This document shows, in pieces, positions 35,001 to 43,861 of a DNA stretch of 64,000 bases. The position numbers and the translations under genes are program-made. The stretch comes from Pseudomonas eucalypticola (GTDB lineage Bacteria; Pseudomonadota; Gammaproteobacteria; Pseudomonadales; Pseudomonadaceae). The stretch's first letter is position 1; each line of letters opens with the position of its first letter. The stretch spans positions 1,830,501-1,894,500 of the forward strand of contig NZ_CP056030.1 of NCBI RefSeq assembly GCF_013374995.1. Reading direction: 5' to 3'. The notes under the pieces were generated by a model. It was not told the DNA's origin. It made no database searches and worked only from the letters and a program-made list of their open reading frames with translations.

Positions 35001-35531
35001 AGGTTCTCTCCTACTCAAGGCTCACGGTTTCTTCTGATGGGGCGTTGCCCTTGTCGGCGTCCGCTGCCGTGTAGCGCGGTCACGGACGCACTACAGGGCA
35101 ATCTCTTTGGCCGCGCATTATATCTACACCACCGGCAGGGTCCAATACAAACGTTTGTTTGAATTTGCCCCAGCCCAGTAAAATCGCTGGGGCGGCGGGT
35201 GCATGACCGACAAGTTCCGGTTGTTGACCGGTCAGGGCGTAGCGGTCAAGATACGGGCGGTTCCGCATGTGCCGCAGCGTGTGCGCGGCACCAAGAGCAT
35301 CTCTGAAAGCCAGGTCAGCGCCCGTGCACGCATGCCCAGGCCCCAGTTGTAGTGGAGTTTACACGTCACCACCGCCGATGACTGCCCGGTTTTGCCGTAA
35401 GTCGTTGAAAAATGGGGTCAAAGCTAAATGCAGCCGGCTCGCCGTCGTTTTCAAAGGTGCCCTTGTGCCCACTGAGCATCGCCTGGCCTGCCCAGGCGAC
35501 ATTCTTTTCACCGGAGAGTAACGAGGAATCC
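35001..35531. promoter_or_regulatory. Divergent etfD / etfBA control region
   Basis: This 531-base gap holds a minus-strand promoter for etfD (TTGGAC at 35140-35145, TATAAT at 35117-35122, 17-base spacing), a PsrA-type site (35148-35161), a plus-strand promoter candidate for etfB (TTGTTT at 35155-35160, TAAAAT at 35179-35184) and a perfect palindrome TGACCGGTCA (35225-35234). The remaining 300 bases before etfB have no convincing gene; a frame in line with etfB is open from 35412 but lacks start signals. Confidence 0.6.
35148..35161. promoter_or_regulatory. PsrA-type operator
   Basis: CAAAC-GTTT-GTTTG matches the known PsrA consensus (G/C)AAAC-N4-GTTT(C/G) exactly. It abuts the etfD -35 element and overlaps the candidate etfB -35. 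PsrA is a TetR repressor released by long-chain acyl-CoA, and etf genes are reported PsrA targets in P. aeruginosa. Confidence 0.7.
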
Positions 35532-36281
35532 ATGAAGGTTCTTGTAGCTGTCAAACGAGTGGTCGACTATAACGTCAAGGTCCGTGTCAAAGCGGACAAC
35601 TCCGGCGTCGATCTCGCCAACGTCAAGATGTCCATGAACCCTTTCTGCGAAATCGCCGTGGAAGAGGCCGTGCGTCTGAAGGAAAAGGGCGTTGCCACTG
35701 AAATCGTCGTGGTCACCATCGGCCCGAGCACTGCCCAGGAACAACTGCGCACTGCGCTGGCACTGGGCGCCGACCGCGCCATCCTGGTGGAAGCCGCCGA
35801 AGAGTTGAACTCCCTGGCCGTGGCCAAGCTGCTCAAGGCCGTTGTCGACAAGGAACAGCCACAGCTGGTGATCCTGGGCAAACAGGCCATCGACAGCGAC
35901 AACAACCAGACCGGCCAGATGCTGGCCGCGCTGACCGGTTTCGGCCAGGGTACCTTCGCCTCCAAGGTCGAGGTTGCTGGCGACAAGGTCAACGTAACCC
36001 GTGAAATCGACGGCGGCCTGCAGACCGTGGCGCTGAACCTGCCTGCCATCGTCACCACCGACCTGCGTCTGAACGAGCCTCGTTATGCGTCCCTGCCTAA
36101 CATCATGAAGGCCAAGAAGAAGCCGTTGGAAACCGTGACCCCGGACGCCCTCGGTGTTTCCGTCGCCTCCACCAACAAGACCATCAAGGTTGAAGCCCCG
36201 GCTGCACGCAGCGCTGGCATCAAGGTCAAGTCGGTCGCAGAACTGGTCGAGAAACTGAAAAACGAAGCGAAGGTAATCTGA
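35532..36281 (+). CDS. etfB: Electron transfer flavoprotein beta subunit
   Basis: Small subunit of the cytoplasmic ETF heterodimer that collects electrons from acyl-CoA and other dehydrogenases; it binds AMP. The 249-residue protein has [20 protein letters not shown], the AMP-loop segment [23 protein letters not shown] and the recognition-loop region [24 protein letters not shown] precedes the ATG by four bases. etfA starts directly after the stop, so the two are co-translated. Confidence 0.97.
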   Translation: MKVLVAVKRVVDYNVKVRVKADNSGVDLANVKMSMNPFCEIAVEEAVRLKEKGVATEIVVVTIGPSTAQEQLRTALALGADRAILVEAAEELNSLAVAKLLKAVVDKEQPQLVILGKQAIDSDNNQTGQMLAALTGFGQGTFASKVEVAGDKVNVTREIDGGLQTVALNLPAIVTTDLRLNEPRYASLPNIMKAKKKPLETVTPDALGVSVASTNKTIKVEAPAARSAGIKVKSVAELVEKLKNEAKVI

Positions 36282-37211
36282 ATGACTATCCTGGTTATCG
36301 CTGAACACGAGAAGGGTGCTGTAGCCCCGGCTACCCTGAACACCGTCGCAGCTGCCGCGAAAATCGGTGGTGATGTGCATGTGCTGGTCGCTGGCCAGGG
36401 CGTGGGCGCCGTGGCTGACGCTGCTGCCAAGATCGCGGGCGTCGCCAAGGTGCTGGTCGCCGACAACGCTGCCTACGCGCACTTCCTGCCGGAAAACGTC
36501 GCGCCGCTGGTGGTCGAACTGGCCGCCAACTACAGCCACGTGCTGGCGCCGGCCACCTCCAACGGCAAGAACGTGCTGCCGCGCGTGGCTGCCCAACTGG
36601 ACGTGGACCAGATCTCCGAGATCATCTCGGTGGAATCGGCTGACACCTTCAAGCGTCCGATCTACGCCGGTAACGCCATTGCCACCGTGCAATCGAGCGC
36701 CGCCATCAAGGTCATCACCGTGCGTGCCACCGGCTTCGACGCCGTGGCCGCCGAGGGTGGTTCGGCCGCTGTCGAAGCCGTGGGCGCTGCCCATGACGCC
36801 GGCAAATCGTCCTTCGTGGGTGAAGAACTGGCCACGTCCGATCGTCCTGAACTGACTGCTGCCAAGATCGTCGTGTCCGGCGGCCGCGGCATGCAGAACG
36901 GCGACAACTTCAAGCACCTGTACGCCCTGGCCGACAAGCTGGGCGCTGCCGTCGGCGCCTCGCGCGCTGCGGTCGACGCAGGCTTCGTGCCCAACGACAT
37001 GCAGGTCGGCCAGACCGGCAAGATCGTCGCGCCACAGCTGTACATCGCCGTCGGTATCTCCGGCGCCATCCAGCACCTGGCCGGCATGAAGGACTCCAAG
37101 GTGATCGTCGCGATCAACAAGGACGAAGAAGCGCCGATCTTCCAGGTGGCTGATTACGGCCTGGTCGCTGACCTGTTCGAAGCGGTACCCGAGCTGGAAA
37201 AGCTGGTCTGA
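36282..37211 (+). CDS. etfA: Electron transfer flavoprotein alpha subunit
   Basis: FAD-bearing subunit of ETF. The 309 residues start [20 protein letters not shown], and the C-terminal FAD domain is complete: [63 protein letters not shown] and [18 protein letters not shown]. It begins immediately at the etfB stop and is followed by a strong terminator. Confidence 0.97.
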   Translation: MTILVIAEHEKGAVAPATLNTVAAAAKIGGDVHVLVAGQGVGAVADAAAKIAGVAKVLVADNAAYAHFLPENVAPLVVELAANYSHVLAPATSNGKNVLPRVAAQLDVDQISEIISVESADTFKRPIYAGNAIATVQSSAAIKVITVRATGFDAVAAEGGSAAVEAVGAAHDAGKSSFVGEELATSDRPELTAAKIVVSGGRGMQNGDNFKHLYALADKLGAAVGASRAAVDAGFVPNDMQVGQTGKIVAPQLYIAVGISGAIQHLAGMKDSKVIVAINKDEEAPIFQVADYGLVADLFEAVPELEKLV

Positions 37212-37237
37212 TCCAGCGGCTTCACTTATAAAAGAGC

Positions 37238-37261
37238 CCGGTCCTGTGACCGGGTTTTTTT
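37238..37261 (+). terminator. Terminator of etfBA
   Basis: A perfect 7-bp stem CCCGGTC/GACCGGG with loop CTGT and six T's lies 26 bases after the etfA stop. Confidence 0.9.
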
Positions 37262-37285
37262 ATGCGTGTGGATAAGGAACACGGC

Positions 37286-38110
37286 ATGACGCGAGCTACA
37301 ACAATGGGCGCCTGGATACTGGTGATAATGGCGGCGCTGCCGTCGCTGGCAACTGCCGCGGGCAAGTGCGAGCGCCTGGTGGCCACCGGCAGCCCGGATG
37401 CCCAGCCCTTCTCCTGGCGCGACCCCGACGACCCCCAGCACCTGATCGGCGCCAACGTCGACCAGCTCAAGCGCATTGGCGAGGAGTTGGGCATCCAGGT
37501 GGAGGTGTTGTACAGCGGCAAGCGCGCCCAGGCACTGGACGAGGTGCGCAGTGGGCGCATGGACCTGCTGGTGGATGCGCCCATGGCATTCGACGAGCTC
37601 GAGACCCTGGACTACATCCACCCACGCCTGGCACTCAACGACTACCTGGTGTGGACCCGTGCAGGCTCGTCAATGGTGTACCACACCGTCGGCGACCTCC
37701 ATGGCCATGCGGGCACGGTGTCGGCCAGGGCGCGCCTGGGGGCCTCATTCAAGCGTTTTGCTGACGAGAACCTGGGGCTGGTGCCGGCCGACTCACTGAC
37801 GGCAGCGTTCCAGCAACTGATGCTGGGCAAGGTTGAATACGTGGTGGCCGGCCGCTACGCCGGTCAAGCGGTGTCACAGGCCCTGGGCCTGGGTAATGAC
37901 GTGGTGGCCCATGAGACCCCGCTCGACCGCCCAGGCCTGTATCTGGCGCTGTCGCACAACTCCGCCTGCAATGACCCGTGGCTGCGCGGACAACTGGCGA
38001 AAAAGATGACAGAATTGCCCGCGGCCGGCCAGCCCGAAGCGGTATTGCAGCGCAATGTCGAACGGTGGAAGGCGCGGCTGAAGCAACCGCTCAGTGCCCC
38101 AGAACAGTAG
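37286..38110 (+). CDS. Periplasmic solute-binding protein, SBP_bac_3 type (solitary)
   Basis: Exported 274-residue protein with a signal peptide (MGAWILVIMAALPSLATA, cleavage near AAG) and a family 3 solute-binding fold: SPDAQPFSWRDPDDPQHLIGANVDQLKRI, GRMDLLVDAPMAFDELE and FQQLMLGKVEYVVAGRY. AAGGA lies seven bases before ATG 37286. There is no transporter partner nearby; it is followed after nine bases by two lipoprotein genes, so the three may form one envelope-related operon. The ligand is unknown. Confidence 0.82.
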   Translation: MTRATTMGAWILVIMAALPSLATAAGKCERLVATGSPDAQPFSWRDPDDPQHLIGANVDQLKRIGEELGIQVEVLYSGKRAQALDEVRSGRMDLLVDAPMAFDELETLDYIHPRLALNDYLVWTRAGSSMVYHTVGDLHGHAGTVSARARLGASFKRFADENLGLVPADSLTAAFQQLMLGKVEYVVAGRYAGQAVSQALGLGNDVVAHETPLDRPGLYLALSHNSACNDPWLRGQLAKKMTELPAAGQPEAVLQRNVERWKARLKQPLSAPEQ

Positions 38111-38119
38111 GGAACCCGT

Positions 38120-38473
38120 GTGAGAATTCAAGCTTTTACCGCCATCGTGGCACTGCTGGCCCTGGCGGGTTGCGCCAGCGACCCGGCGCCCAGCGAGCAA
38201 TTGCGCCTGACTGAACAGGCAGTGGAGCAGGCGCGCGCCGTGGGGGCCACCGACGACGTGGCGGAAATGAAACTGGCCAGCGATAAGCTGGCCGCTGCGC
38301 TGGCGGCCAATGGCAGTCAGTCGTATCGCCAGGCTCGCCTGTTGGCCGAGCAGGCCGAACTCGACGCACGGCTGGCGGAAGCCAAGGTGCTGACCGAAAA
38401 GAGCCAACAGCAGCTGACCCAGGTCAACACCCGTATCGTGCGCCTGCACAAGCAGCTGGGAGAAGTACAATGA
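38120..38473 (+). CDS. DUF4398 domain lipoprotein
   Basis: Small lipoprotein of 117 residues. The signal peptide ends in lipobox LAGC, so Cys18 would be acylated; Asp at +3 but Ser at +2 (CASD) leaves outer-membrane sorting likely. The mature part is a long, charged, Ala/Gln-rich helix (QAVEQARAVGATDDVAEMKLASDKLAAAL and EKSQQQLTQVNTRIVRLHKQLGE), probably a coiled coil. GTG start. It overlaps the next gene by four bases; the pair recurs in pseudomonads as far as I recall. Confidence 0.85.
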   Translation: MRIQAFTAIVALLALAGCASDPAPSEQLRLTEQAVEQARAVGATDDVAEMKLASDKLAAALAANGSQSYRQARLLAEQAELDARLAEAKVLTEKSQQQLTQVNTRIVRLHKQLGEVQ

Positions 38474-39285
38474 GCCTGTCATCGCGCCTGGGTGGCGGCC
38501 TGATCGCCTTGGGTTGCGTGGGCCTGTTCGGTTGCGCCACCCATGAAAGCCCGCAGGTGACCGTGCAGCAGGCCAGCGCTAGCCTGCAGAAGGTCAAGGA
38601 CGATGCCGATGTGCTGCGCAGCGCGCCCCGTGACGTCATTCGTGCCAGCGAGTCGTTGTCGCGCGCCGAACGCTTGGCCAGTTACTGGGGGACACGTGAA
38701 GACGTCGCCCAGTACGCCTACCTCAGCCAGCGCTACAGCGAAATCGCCCGCGAGCACACGCAATTGGTGCTGAACAAGGAAAAGCTGGCCCGCCAGGACC
38801 TGGAGCGCCAGCGCCTGCAACTGGCCCTGCGTGAGTCCAAGCTCAATAGCGTCCAGCAGCAAGGCAAGGCGTTGGAGGAGCAGTTCGTCAGCATGGCTAC
38901 CACCGAGACTGACCGCGGCCTGGTGCTCACCTTGGGCGACGTGTTGTTCGACAGCGGCGAGGCCGACCTGAAGCCTTCCGCGAACCGGATGATTCTCAAG
39001 CTGGTGCAGTTCCTGCAATTGAACCCCAAGCGCGTCGTGCGCATAGAGGGGTATACCGACAACACGGGTGACAGCGACTTCAACCTGGAGCTGTCCAAGG
39101 ACCGCGCCCAGACCGTCGCCGACACCCTGGTAGACCTGGGCATCGATGAGAAGCGTCTGCAGGTCCAGGGCTATGGCGACCAGTACCCGGTGGAAGCCAA
39201 TGCCTCGGAGCGGGGCAGGGCGATGAACCGTCGGGTCGAGATCGTCTTTTCCGACGAAAAGGGCGTGCTCGGCGCTGCTCGCTGA
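38470..39285 (+). CDS. OmpA family lipoprotein with DUF4398-like N-terminal half
   Basis: Outer-membrane lipoprotein of 271 residues: lipobox LFGC, an alpha-helical region (40-130) similar in style to the upstream protein, and a C-terminal OmpA peptidoglycan-binding domain with GDVLFDSGEADLKPSAN, RVVRIEGYTDNTGD and LSKDRAQTVADTLVDLGI, then QGYGDQYPVEAN and GRAMNRRVEIVF. It likely tethers the outer membrane to peptidoglycan. It is translationally coupled to the DUF4398 gene (ATGA-type overlap), so the two proteins may pair through their helical parts. Confidence 0.9.
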   Translation: MSLSSRLGGGLIALGCVGLFGCATHESPQVTVQQASASLQKVKDDADVLRSAPRDVIRASESLSRAERLASYWGTREDVAQYAYLSQRYSEIAREHTQLVLNKEKLARQDLERQRLQLALRESKLNSVQQQGKALEEQFVSMATTETDRGLVLTLGDVLFDSGEADLKPSANRMILKLVQFLQLNPKRVVRIEGYTDNTGDSDFNLELSKDRAQTVADTLVDLGIDEKRLQVQGYGDQYPVEANASERGRAMNRRVEIVFSDEKGVLGAAR

Positions 39286-39363
39286 CCTGTCAAGGTGCCT
39301 GGGCCCGCTGTGGGCCTGGGCGTCATGCGCTGACCCTGACCCCGCAAGCTGCTCGCATTCGAG

Positions 39364-39411
39364 CAACTGTCCCCGTACACTTTTCAACTGTTCCGGTATT
39401 ACCCTTACAAT
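39364..39411 (+). promoter_or_regulatory. MocR direct-repeat operator and promoter
   Basis: CAACTGTCCCCGTA (39364-39377) and CAACTGTTCCGGTA (39385-39398) repeat with a 21-base period. The second covers a TTCAAC -35 (39383-39388) placed 17 bases from TACAAT (39406-39411). MocR/GabR regulators bind paired direct repeats, so self-regulation is likely. Confidence 0.6.
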
Positions 39412-39438
39412 ATCGCCTGATCAGCCGAGAAGCACGCC

Positions 39439-40884
39439 ATGACCAGCCTTCTGCTCTACCAGCGTATCGCCCAGCAATTGGCCGAGGACATTCGCCGTGG
39501 CGTGTACCAGCCGGGGGAGCGCGTACCGTCGGTGCGCAAGATGAGTTCGCAGCTCAATGTCAGCCATGCGACGGTGCTGCAGGCTTATGCCAACCTTGAA
39601 GACCAGGGGCTGATCCGGGCCCGGCCTCAGTCGGGCTACTATGTGCACCAGACACCAGCCCTGACCGCGCCTACCCCGGACATCGCTCGCGTCGAGCGCC
39701 CCGGGCTGGTGACCCGCGCCAGCATCATCCAGCAGGTGCTGGTTGAGTCGAGACGCGAGGGCGTGTTTCCCCTGGGGGCGGCGGTGCCCCATGTGGATTA
39801 CTTGCCGGTACGGGCGCTGCACCAGCAGATCGCCAAGGTGACCCGCTTCCACAGCCCGCGGGCGTTCAGCTACATGTTCAGCCCGGGCTTTGAGCCTTTG
39901 CGTCGCCAGGTAGCGATTCGCATGCGCGACGCGGGGGTGGTGGTCGACCCCTCCGAAGTGGTCATCACCCACGGTTGCGTGGATGCACTGCAGATGTCGC
40001 TGCGGGTGCTGACCCGGCCGGGCGACCTGATCGCCGCCGAGTCGCCCACCTACTATGGCTTGCTGCAATTGGCCGACCTCCTGGGCCTGAAGGTGATCGA
40101 GATCCCCAGCGACCCCGCCACGGGGATCAGCCTGGAAGCCCTGCAATTGGCCGCCAACCAGTGGTCGATCAAGGCGCTGGTGCTGACCCCGCGCCTGAGC
40201 AACCCCTTGGGCGGTACCATGCCCGAAGAGCGCATGAAGCACCTGCTGCGCCTGGCATCGGATTTCGATATCCAGATCGTCGAGGACGATATCTACGGCG
40301 AGCTGATGTTCGACCAGGGCAAGACCAAGGCCCTCAAGGCGTACGACCGCCTGGGCCATGTGGTGTACTGCTCGAGTTTTTCCAAGACCCTGTCGCCCGG
40401 CGTGCGCATCGGCTGGATGATTCCCGGCAAATACCTGGCGGAAATACAGCGCCTGCAGACCTTCAGTACCCATTCGGCGTGCAGCGTGACCCAGATGGGT
40501 ATCGCCAGCTACCTGGAGAACGGCGGCTATGACCGCCATCTTCGCTATATTCGCCACGAATACCGCAAGAACCTCAGCGCCTACCAGTTGGCGGTGCAGC
40601 AGTATTTTCCCGATGGCACCCAGATAACCCGGCCCTTGGGCGGGTTCATTCTATGGGTCAGCCTGCCTGGGCGGGTCAACACCCAGGCCCTGCATGTGCG
40701 TGCGCTCGAGCAAGGCATCAGTATCGCCCCGGGGCTGATCTTCAGTAATACCGAGCAGTTCAACCATTGCATCCGCCTCAATTGCGGTATTCCGTGGAAC
40801 AAGGAGGCGGAACGGGTGCTGATGACCCTGGGCATGCTGGCGGAGCAGCTGTGCCAGGAAGTGGCCAGCGGCCAGTTTTACTGA
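39439..40884 (+). CDS. MocR-type regulator: GntR winged helix fused to aminotransferase fold
   Basis: Two-domain regulator of 481 residues. The N-terminal GntR domain (LLLYQRIAQQLAEDIRRGVYQPGERVPSVRKMSSQLNVS) is followed after a linker by a fold type I aminotransferase-like domain that binds PLP: ITHGCVDALQMSLRVL, ESPTYYGLLQLAD, and the Schiff-base Lys in SSFSKTLSPGVRIGWM. The PLP pocket senses an amino compound or vitamer rather than doing full catalysis. It has no adjacent target gene, so self-control through the upstream repeats is the visible link. Confidence 0.9.
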   Translation: MTSLLLYQRIAQQLAEDIRRGVYQPGERVPSVRKMSSQLNVSHATVLQAYANLEDQGLIRARPQSGYYVHQTPALTAPTPDIARVERPGLVTRASIIQQVLVESRREGVFPLGAAVPHVDYLPVRALHQQIAKVTRFHSPRAFSYMFSPGFEPLRRQVAIRMRDAGVVVDPSEVVITHGCVDALQMSLRVLTRPGDLIAAESPTYYGLLQLADLLGLKVIEIPSDPATGISLEALQLAANQWSIKALVLTPRLSNPLGGTMPEERMKHLLRLASDFDIQIVEDDIYGELMFDQGKTKALKAYDRLGHVVYCSSFSKTLSPGVRIGWMIPGKYLAEIQRLQTFSTHSACSVTQMGIASYLENGGYDRHLRYIRHEYRKNLSAYQLAVQQYFPDGTQITRPLGGFILWVSLPGRVNTQALHVRALEQGISIAPGLIFSNTEQFNHCIRLNCGIPWNKEAERVLMTLGMLAEQLCQEVASGQFY

Positions 40885-40974
40885 GTCTTTACCCTCCGCG
40901 GTGAGCAGGGGGCTTGCCAGCGAGCGCTCTAACGGGGAGCATAGAGGCTTGTGCTGCCACTTCTGCCCGTGTCT

Positions 40975-41472
40975 ATGAATGCTCTGCGTTGTATTGGACT
41001 GCTCGTGCTGTGCCTGGGATCCGGCGTTGTCTTTGCTCAATCGACTCCCCCGGCCGTGAACCCTCTGCTCGTTGCCCAGGCGGACGCTGCCGCCGCGCCT
41101 GCGAGCAAGCCGGCGAAAAAGGCGGTGCCGGTGAAAAAGCCGGTAGCCAAGGCCAAACCGGCGAAGAAACCCGTGGCCGCCAAAAGCAAGGGCCGCAAGC
41201 AGGAGGATGCCATCGCCACCGACCTGCCCAAGGCGAAGCTGGACCTGTCTTTGCCCAAGACCATGGTCAATGAGCTGCAACCGGAGAAAAAAATCCAGGC
41301 TGCGGCGCCCGCGCGGGAAAAATCTCTGTTGCCTTCCTATTTCGACGAGAAGAAGACCGAGGACTTTCAGCTCAACGGTCGCTTGCTGAGCAACGAGCTG
41401 CAACTGCAGCGCCGCGGCGATAACGCCCGTGACGTTGAGGGCGCGGCGCTGGATTTCGAGTTCAAGCAATAA
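40975..41472 (+). CDS. Exported Lys/Ala/Pro-rich hypothetical protein
   Basis: A 165-residue protein with a signal peptide (MNALRCIGLLVLCLGSGVVFA) and a low-complexity basic segment (AKKAVPVKKPVAKAKPAKKP region, residues 47-80), then a conserved-looking tail (LDLSLPKTMVNELQPEKK, LPSYFDEKKTEDFQLNGRLLSNELQL). Lys-Pro-Ala repeats resemble TonB-like periplasm-spanning linkers or polyanion-binding tails. GTG 40951 would add eight residues and has the better upstream purine run; ATG 40975 gives a cleaner signal peptide. Function is unknown. Confidence 0.65.
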   Translation: MNALRCIGLLVLCLGSGVVFAQSTPPAVNPLLVAQADAAAAPASKPAKKAVPVKKPVAKAKPAKKPVAAKSKGRKQEDAIATDLPKAKLDLSLPKTMVNELQPEKKIQAAAPAREKSLLPSYFDEKKTEDFQLNGRLLSNELQLQRRGDNARDVEGAALDFEFKQ

Positions 41473-41525
41473 TCGGACGGGCGGATGGCAGGATCGCCCG
41501 GTCGAATTTCCTGGCTGCCCGATTT

Positions 41526-41551
41526 CAAACGTTCGTTTAAGCCGCTACTAT
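41526..41551 (+). promoter_or_regulatory. Second PsrA-like dyad with -10 candidate
   Basis: CAAAC-GTTC-GTTTA (41526-41539) differs from the PsrA consensus only at its last base; TACTAT (41546-41551) follows. It lies in front of the YkgJ-like gene. Confidence 0.35.
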
Positions 41552-41596
41552 CCCGGTTCATTCCATTCATTTGCCCCACGTGAGGTCGCTGTCGTC

Positions 41597-41854
41597 ATGA
41601 TGTGCCGTGAAGGCTGTGGCGCTTGCTGCATTGCCCCTTCCATTTCTTCGCCCATTCCCGGTATGCCCCAGGGCAAGCCGGCGGGGCAGCGCTGTGTGCA
41701 GCTCAACGCCGATAACCTCTGCCAGTTGTTTGGCCGGCCAGAGCGGCCGGCGGTGTGTGGCGGTTTTCAGGCCGACCCCGAAGTGTGCGGTGAAAGCACC
41801 GAGCAAGCGATACAGTTGATTGGTTGGTGGGAAGCGATGACGTCTGTGGCCTGA
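41597..41854 (+). CDS. YkgJ-type zinc/iron-chelating cysteine-cluster protein
   Basis: An 85-residue cysteine-rich protein of the CxxCxxCC family (Pfam YkgJ): MCREGCGACCIAPSISSPIP at the N-terminus, then single Cys residues in QRCVQL, NLCQLF, AVCGGF and EVCGES. The family is thought to bind zinc or an iron-sulfur cluster; function is not established. GAGG lies upstream of two adjacent ATG codons (41597, 41600). Confidence 0.85.
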   Translation: MMCREGCGACCIAPSISSPIPGMPQGKPAGQRCVQLNADNLCQLFGRPERPAVCGGFQADPEVCGESTEQAIQLIGWWEAMTSVA

Positions 41855-41903
41855 CACCCGTGAATGAATCCGATGTGCCTCTAGGACGATAAGGAAGATA
41901 AAT

Positions 41904-42509
41904 ATGGGTTCGCTGCATCGTATGGCTGTTGTGGGTGGGTTGATGGCGTTGGTCGCCACCGGGGCGTATGCCGAAGACTGGCAGACTGCCAGGGACGAAG
42001 ACGGCATCAAGGTGTCCTTGGCCGCGGTGCCAGGGTCTGATTACAAAGCCTATCGGGGTATGACCACCATCAAGGCGCCGCTGGCCAAGGTCAGGGCGCT
42101 GCAGGAGGATGCAGCGGGCTCATGCGCCTGGATCCATGAATGCAAGATGCAGAAGCTGCTCAAGGCCGAGGGTGACAAAACCTGGGTCTATGCCCAGTTC
42201 AACACGCCTTGGCCAGTGACGCCACGTGACTCCGTGCTGGAGATAACCACCGTGCAGGCGGCTGATGGCAGCCTGACGCGCAACCTCAAGGAAGTGCCAA
42301 CCTATGTGCCTGCAGAGAAGGGCTTCGTGCGGGTCGCCCAGGTGGACGGTTTCTGGAAGCTGGTGCCCAAGGGGGCTGACAGCACTGAAGTGACCTATCA
42401 GGTGCACACCGAGCCAGGTGGCAGCGTGCCATCCTTCGTCGCCAACAAGTTCGTGGTGGACGCGCCGTTCAATACCCTCAAGAACCTGCGCGAAAAAGCC
42501 GAAAAATAA
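41904..42509 (+). CDS. START domain-containing exported protein
   Basis: A 201-residue protein with a signal peptide (MAVVGGLMALVATGAYA) and a START/SRPBCC-like lipid-binding fold: EDGIKVSLAAVPGSDYKAYRGMTTI, SCAWIHECKMQKLL, YAQFNTPWPVTPRDSVLEI and DGFWKLVPKGADSTEVTYQVHTEPGG. It would act in the periplasm on a hydrophobic ligand that cannot be named. AAGGAAG precedes the ATG. It converges on gltA and the two share a bidirectional terminator. Confidence 0.85.
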   Translation: MGSLHRMAVVGGLMALVATGAYAEDWQTARDEDGIKVSLAAVPGSDYKAYRGMTTIKAPLAKVRALQEDAAGSCAWIHECKMQKLLKAEGDKTWVYAQFNTPWPVTPRDSVLEITTVQAADGSLTRNLKEVPTYVPAEKGFVRVAQVDGFWKLVPKGADSTEVTYQVHTEPGGSVPSFVANKFVVDAPFNTLKNLREKAEK

Positions 42510-42526
42510 CCGAGAATCGCGAACAC

Positions 42527-42555
42527 AAAAAAAGCTGCCCTCGGGCAGCTTTTTT
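42527..42555. terminator. Bidirectional terminator between the START gene and gltA
   Basis: Stem GCTGCC/GGCAGC flanked by seven A's on the left and six T's on the right, so it can end transcripts arriving from either side. Confidence 0.9.
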
Positions 42556-42571
42556 CGTCAGGCCTGAAAAC

Positions 42572-43861
42572 TTACGTGCGGTCTTCCAGGCTGCTCACGT
42601 CGCGCGAGTCGTAGCCGGTGTACAGCTGGCGCGGACGGCCAATCTTGTACGGGCTGGAGAGCATTTCCTTCCAGTGCGAGATCCAGCCCACGGTGCGAGC
42701 CAGGGCGAAGATCACGGTGAACATGCTGGTGGGAATGCCGATCGCTTTCAGGATGATGCCCGAGTAGAAATCGACGTTCGGGTACAGCGAGCGCTCGATG
42801 AAGTAAGGATCGGTGAGGGCGATCTCTTCCAGGCGCATGGCCAGTTCCAGCTGCGGGTCGTTCTTGATGCCCAGTTCGTTCAGGACTTCGTCGCAGGTCT
42901 GCTTCATCACGGTGGCGCGCGGGTCGCGGTTTTTATACACGCGGTGGCCGAAGCCCATCAGCTTGAACGGATCGTTCTTGTCCTTGGCCTTGGCGATGAA
43001 CGTGTCGATGTTGGACACGTCGCCAATTTCGTCGAGCATGGTGAGAACGGCTTCGTTCGCACCGCCGTGGGCAGGGCCCCACAGCGCGGCGATACCGGCA
43101 GCGATGCAGGCGAACGGGTTGGCACCCGACGAGCCCGCCAGGCGCACGGTGGACGTCGAGGCATTCTGCTCGTGGTCGGCGTGCAGGATGAAGATGCGGT
43201 CCATGGCCTTGGCCAGGATCGGACTGATCGGTTTGATCTCGCACGGGGTGTTGAACATCATGTGCAGGAAGTTTTCCGCGTACGTCAGGTCGTTGCGCGG
43301 GTACATCATGGGTTGGCCCATGGAGTACTTGTACACCATCGCTGCCAGGGTCGGCATCTTGGCGACCAGGCGCACGGCGGAGATCTCGCGGTGCTGCGGG
43401 TTGTTGATGTCCAGCGAGTCATGGTAGAACGCCGACAGGGCGCCAACCACGCCGCACATCACGGCCATGGGGTGGGCGTCACGGCGGAAGCCGTTGAAGA
43501 ACGTCTTCAGCTGCTCGTGAACCATGGTGTGGTTCTTCACGGTGCTGACGAACTGGGCTTTCTGCTCGGCGGTCGGCAGTTCGCCGTTGAGCAGCAGATA
43601 GCAGGTTTCCAGGTAGTCGGATTTCTCGGCCAGCTGTTCGATCGGGTAGCCGCGATGCAGCAGAATGCCGTTGTCACCATCAATGTAGGTGATCTTCGAC
43701 TCGCACGAGGCGGTCGACATGAAGCCGGGGTCAAAGGTGAAGCGGCCCGTGGAAGTCAGGCTCCTGACATCGATAACATCGGGACCAACGGTGCCGGTTA
43801 AAATGGGCAGCTCGACGGGGGCTGCGCCCTCGATGATCAACTGCGCTTTTTTGTCAGCCAT
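42572..43861 (-). CDS. gltA: Citrate synthase
   Basis: Condenses acetyl-CoA and oxaloacetate to citrate, the entry step of the TCA cycle. The 429-residue length and sequence are those of the hexameric, NADH-inhibited Gram-negative type: [43 protein letters not shown] with the first catalytic His, [14 protein letters not shown] with the second, and [17 protein letters not shown] with the catalytic Asp. AGGAGG stands five bases before the ATG. A consensus promoter lies about 60 bases upstream. Confidence 0.98.
   Translation of the reverse strand: MADKKAQLIIEGAAPVELPILTGTVGPDVIDVRSLTSTGRFTFDPGFMSTASCESKITYIDGDNGILLHRGYPIEQLAEKSDYLETCYLLLNGELPTAEQKAQFVSTVKNHTMVHEQLKTFFNGFRRDAHPMAVMCGVVGALSAFYHDSLDINNPQHREISAVRLVAKMPTLAAMVYKYSMGQPMMYPRNDLTYAENFLHMMFNTPCEIKPISPILAKAMDRIFILHADHEQNASTSTVRLAGSSGANPFACIAAGIAALWGPAHGGANEAVLTMLDEIGDVSNIDTFIAKAKDKNDPFKLMGFGHRVYKNRDPRATVMKQTCDEVLNELGIKNDPQLELAMRLEEIALTDPYFIERSLYPNVDFYSGIILKAIGIPTSMFTVIFALARTVGWISHWKEMLSSPYKIGRPRQLYTGYDSRDVSSLEDRT

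Noticed and set aside
35412..35531. N-terminal extension of etfB
   Set aside because: The upstream frame is open but lacks a ribosome site, and the family sequence starts at the ATG at 35532, which has GAGGA before it.
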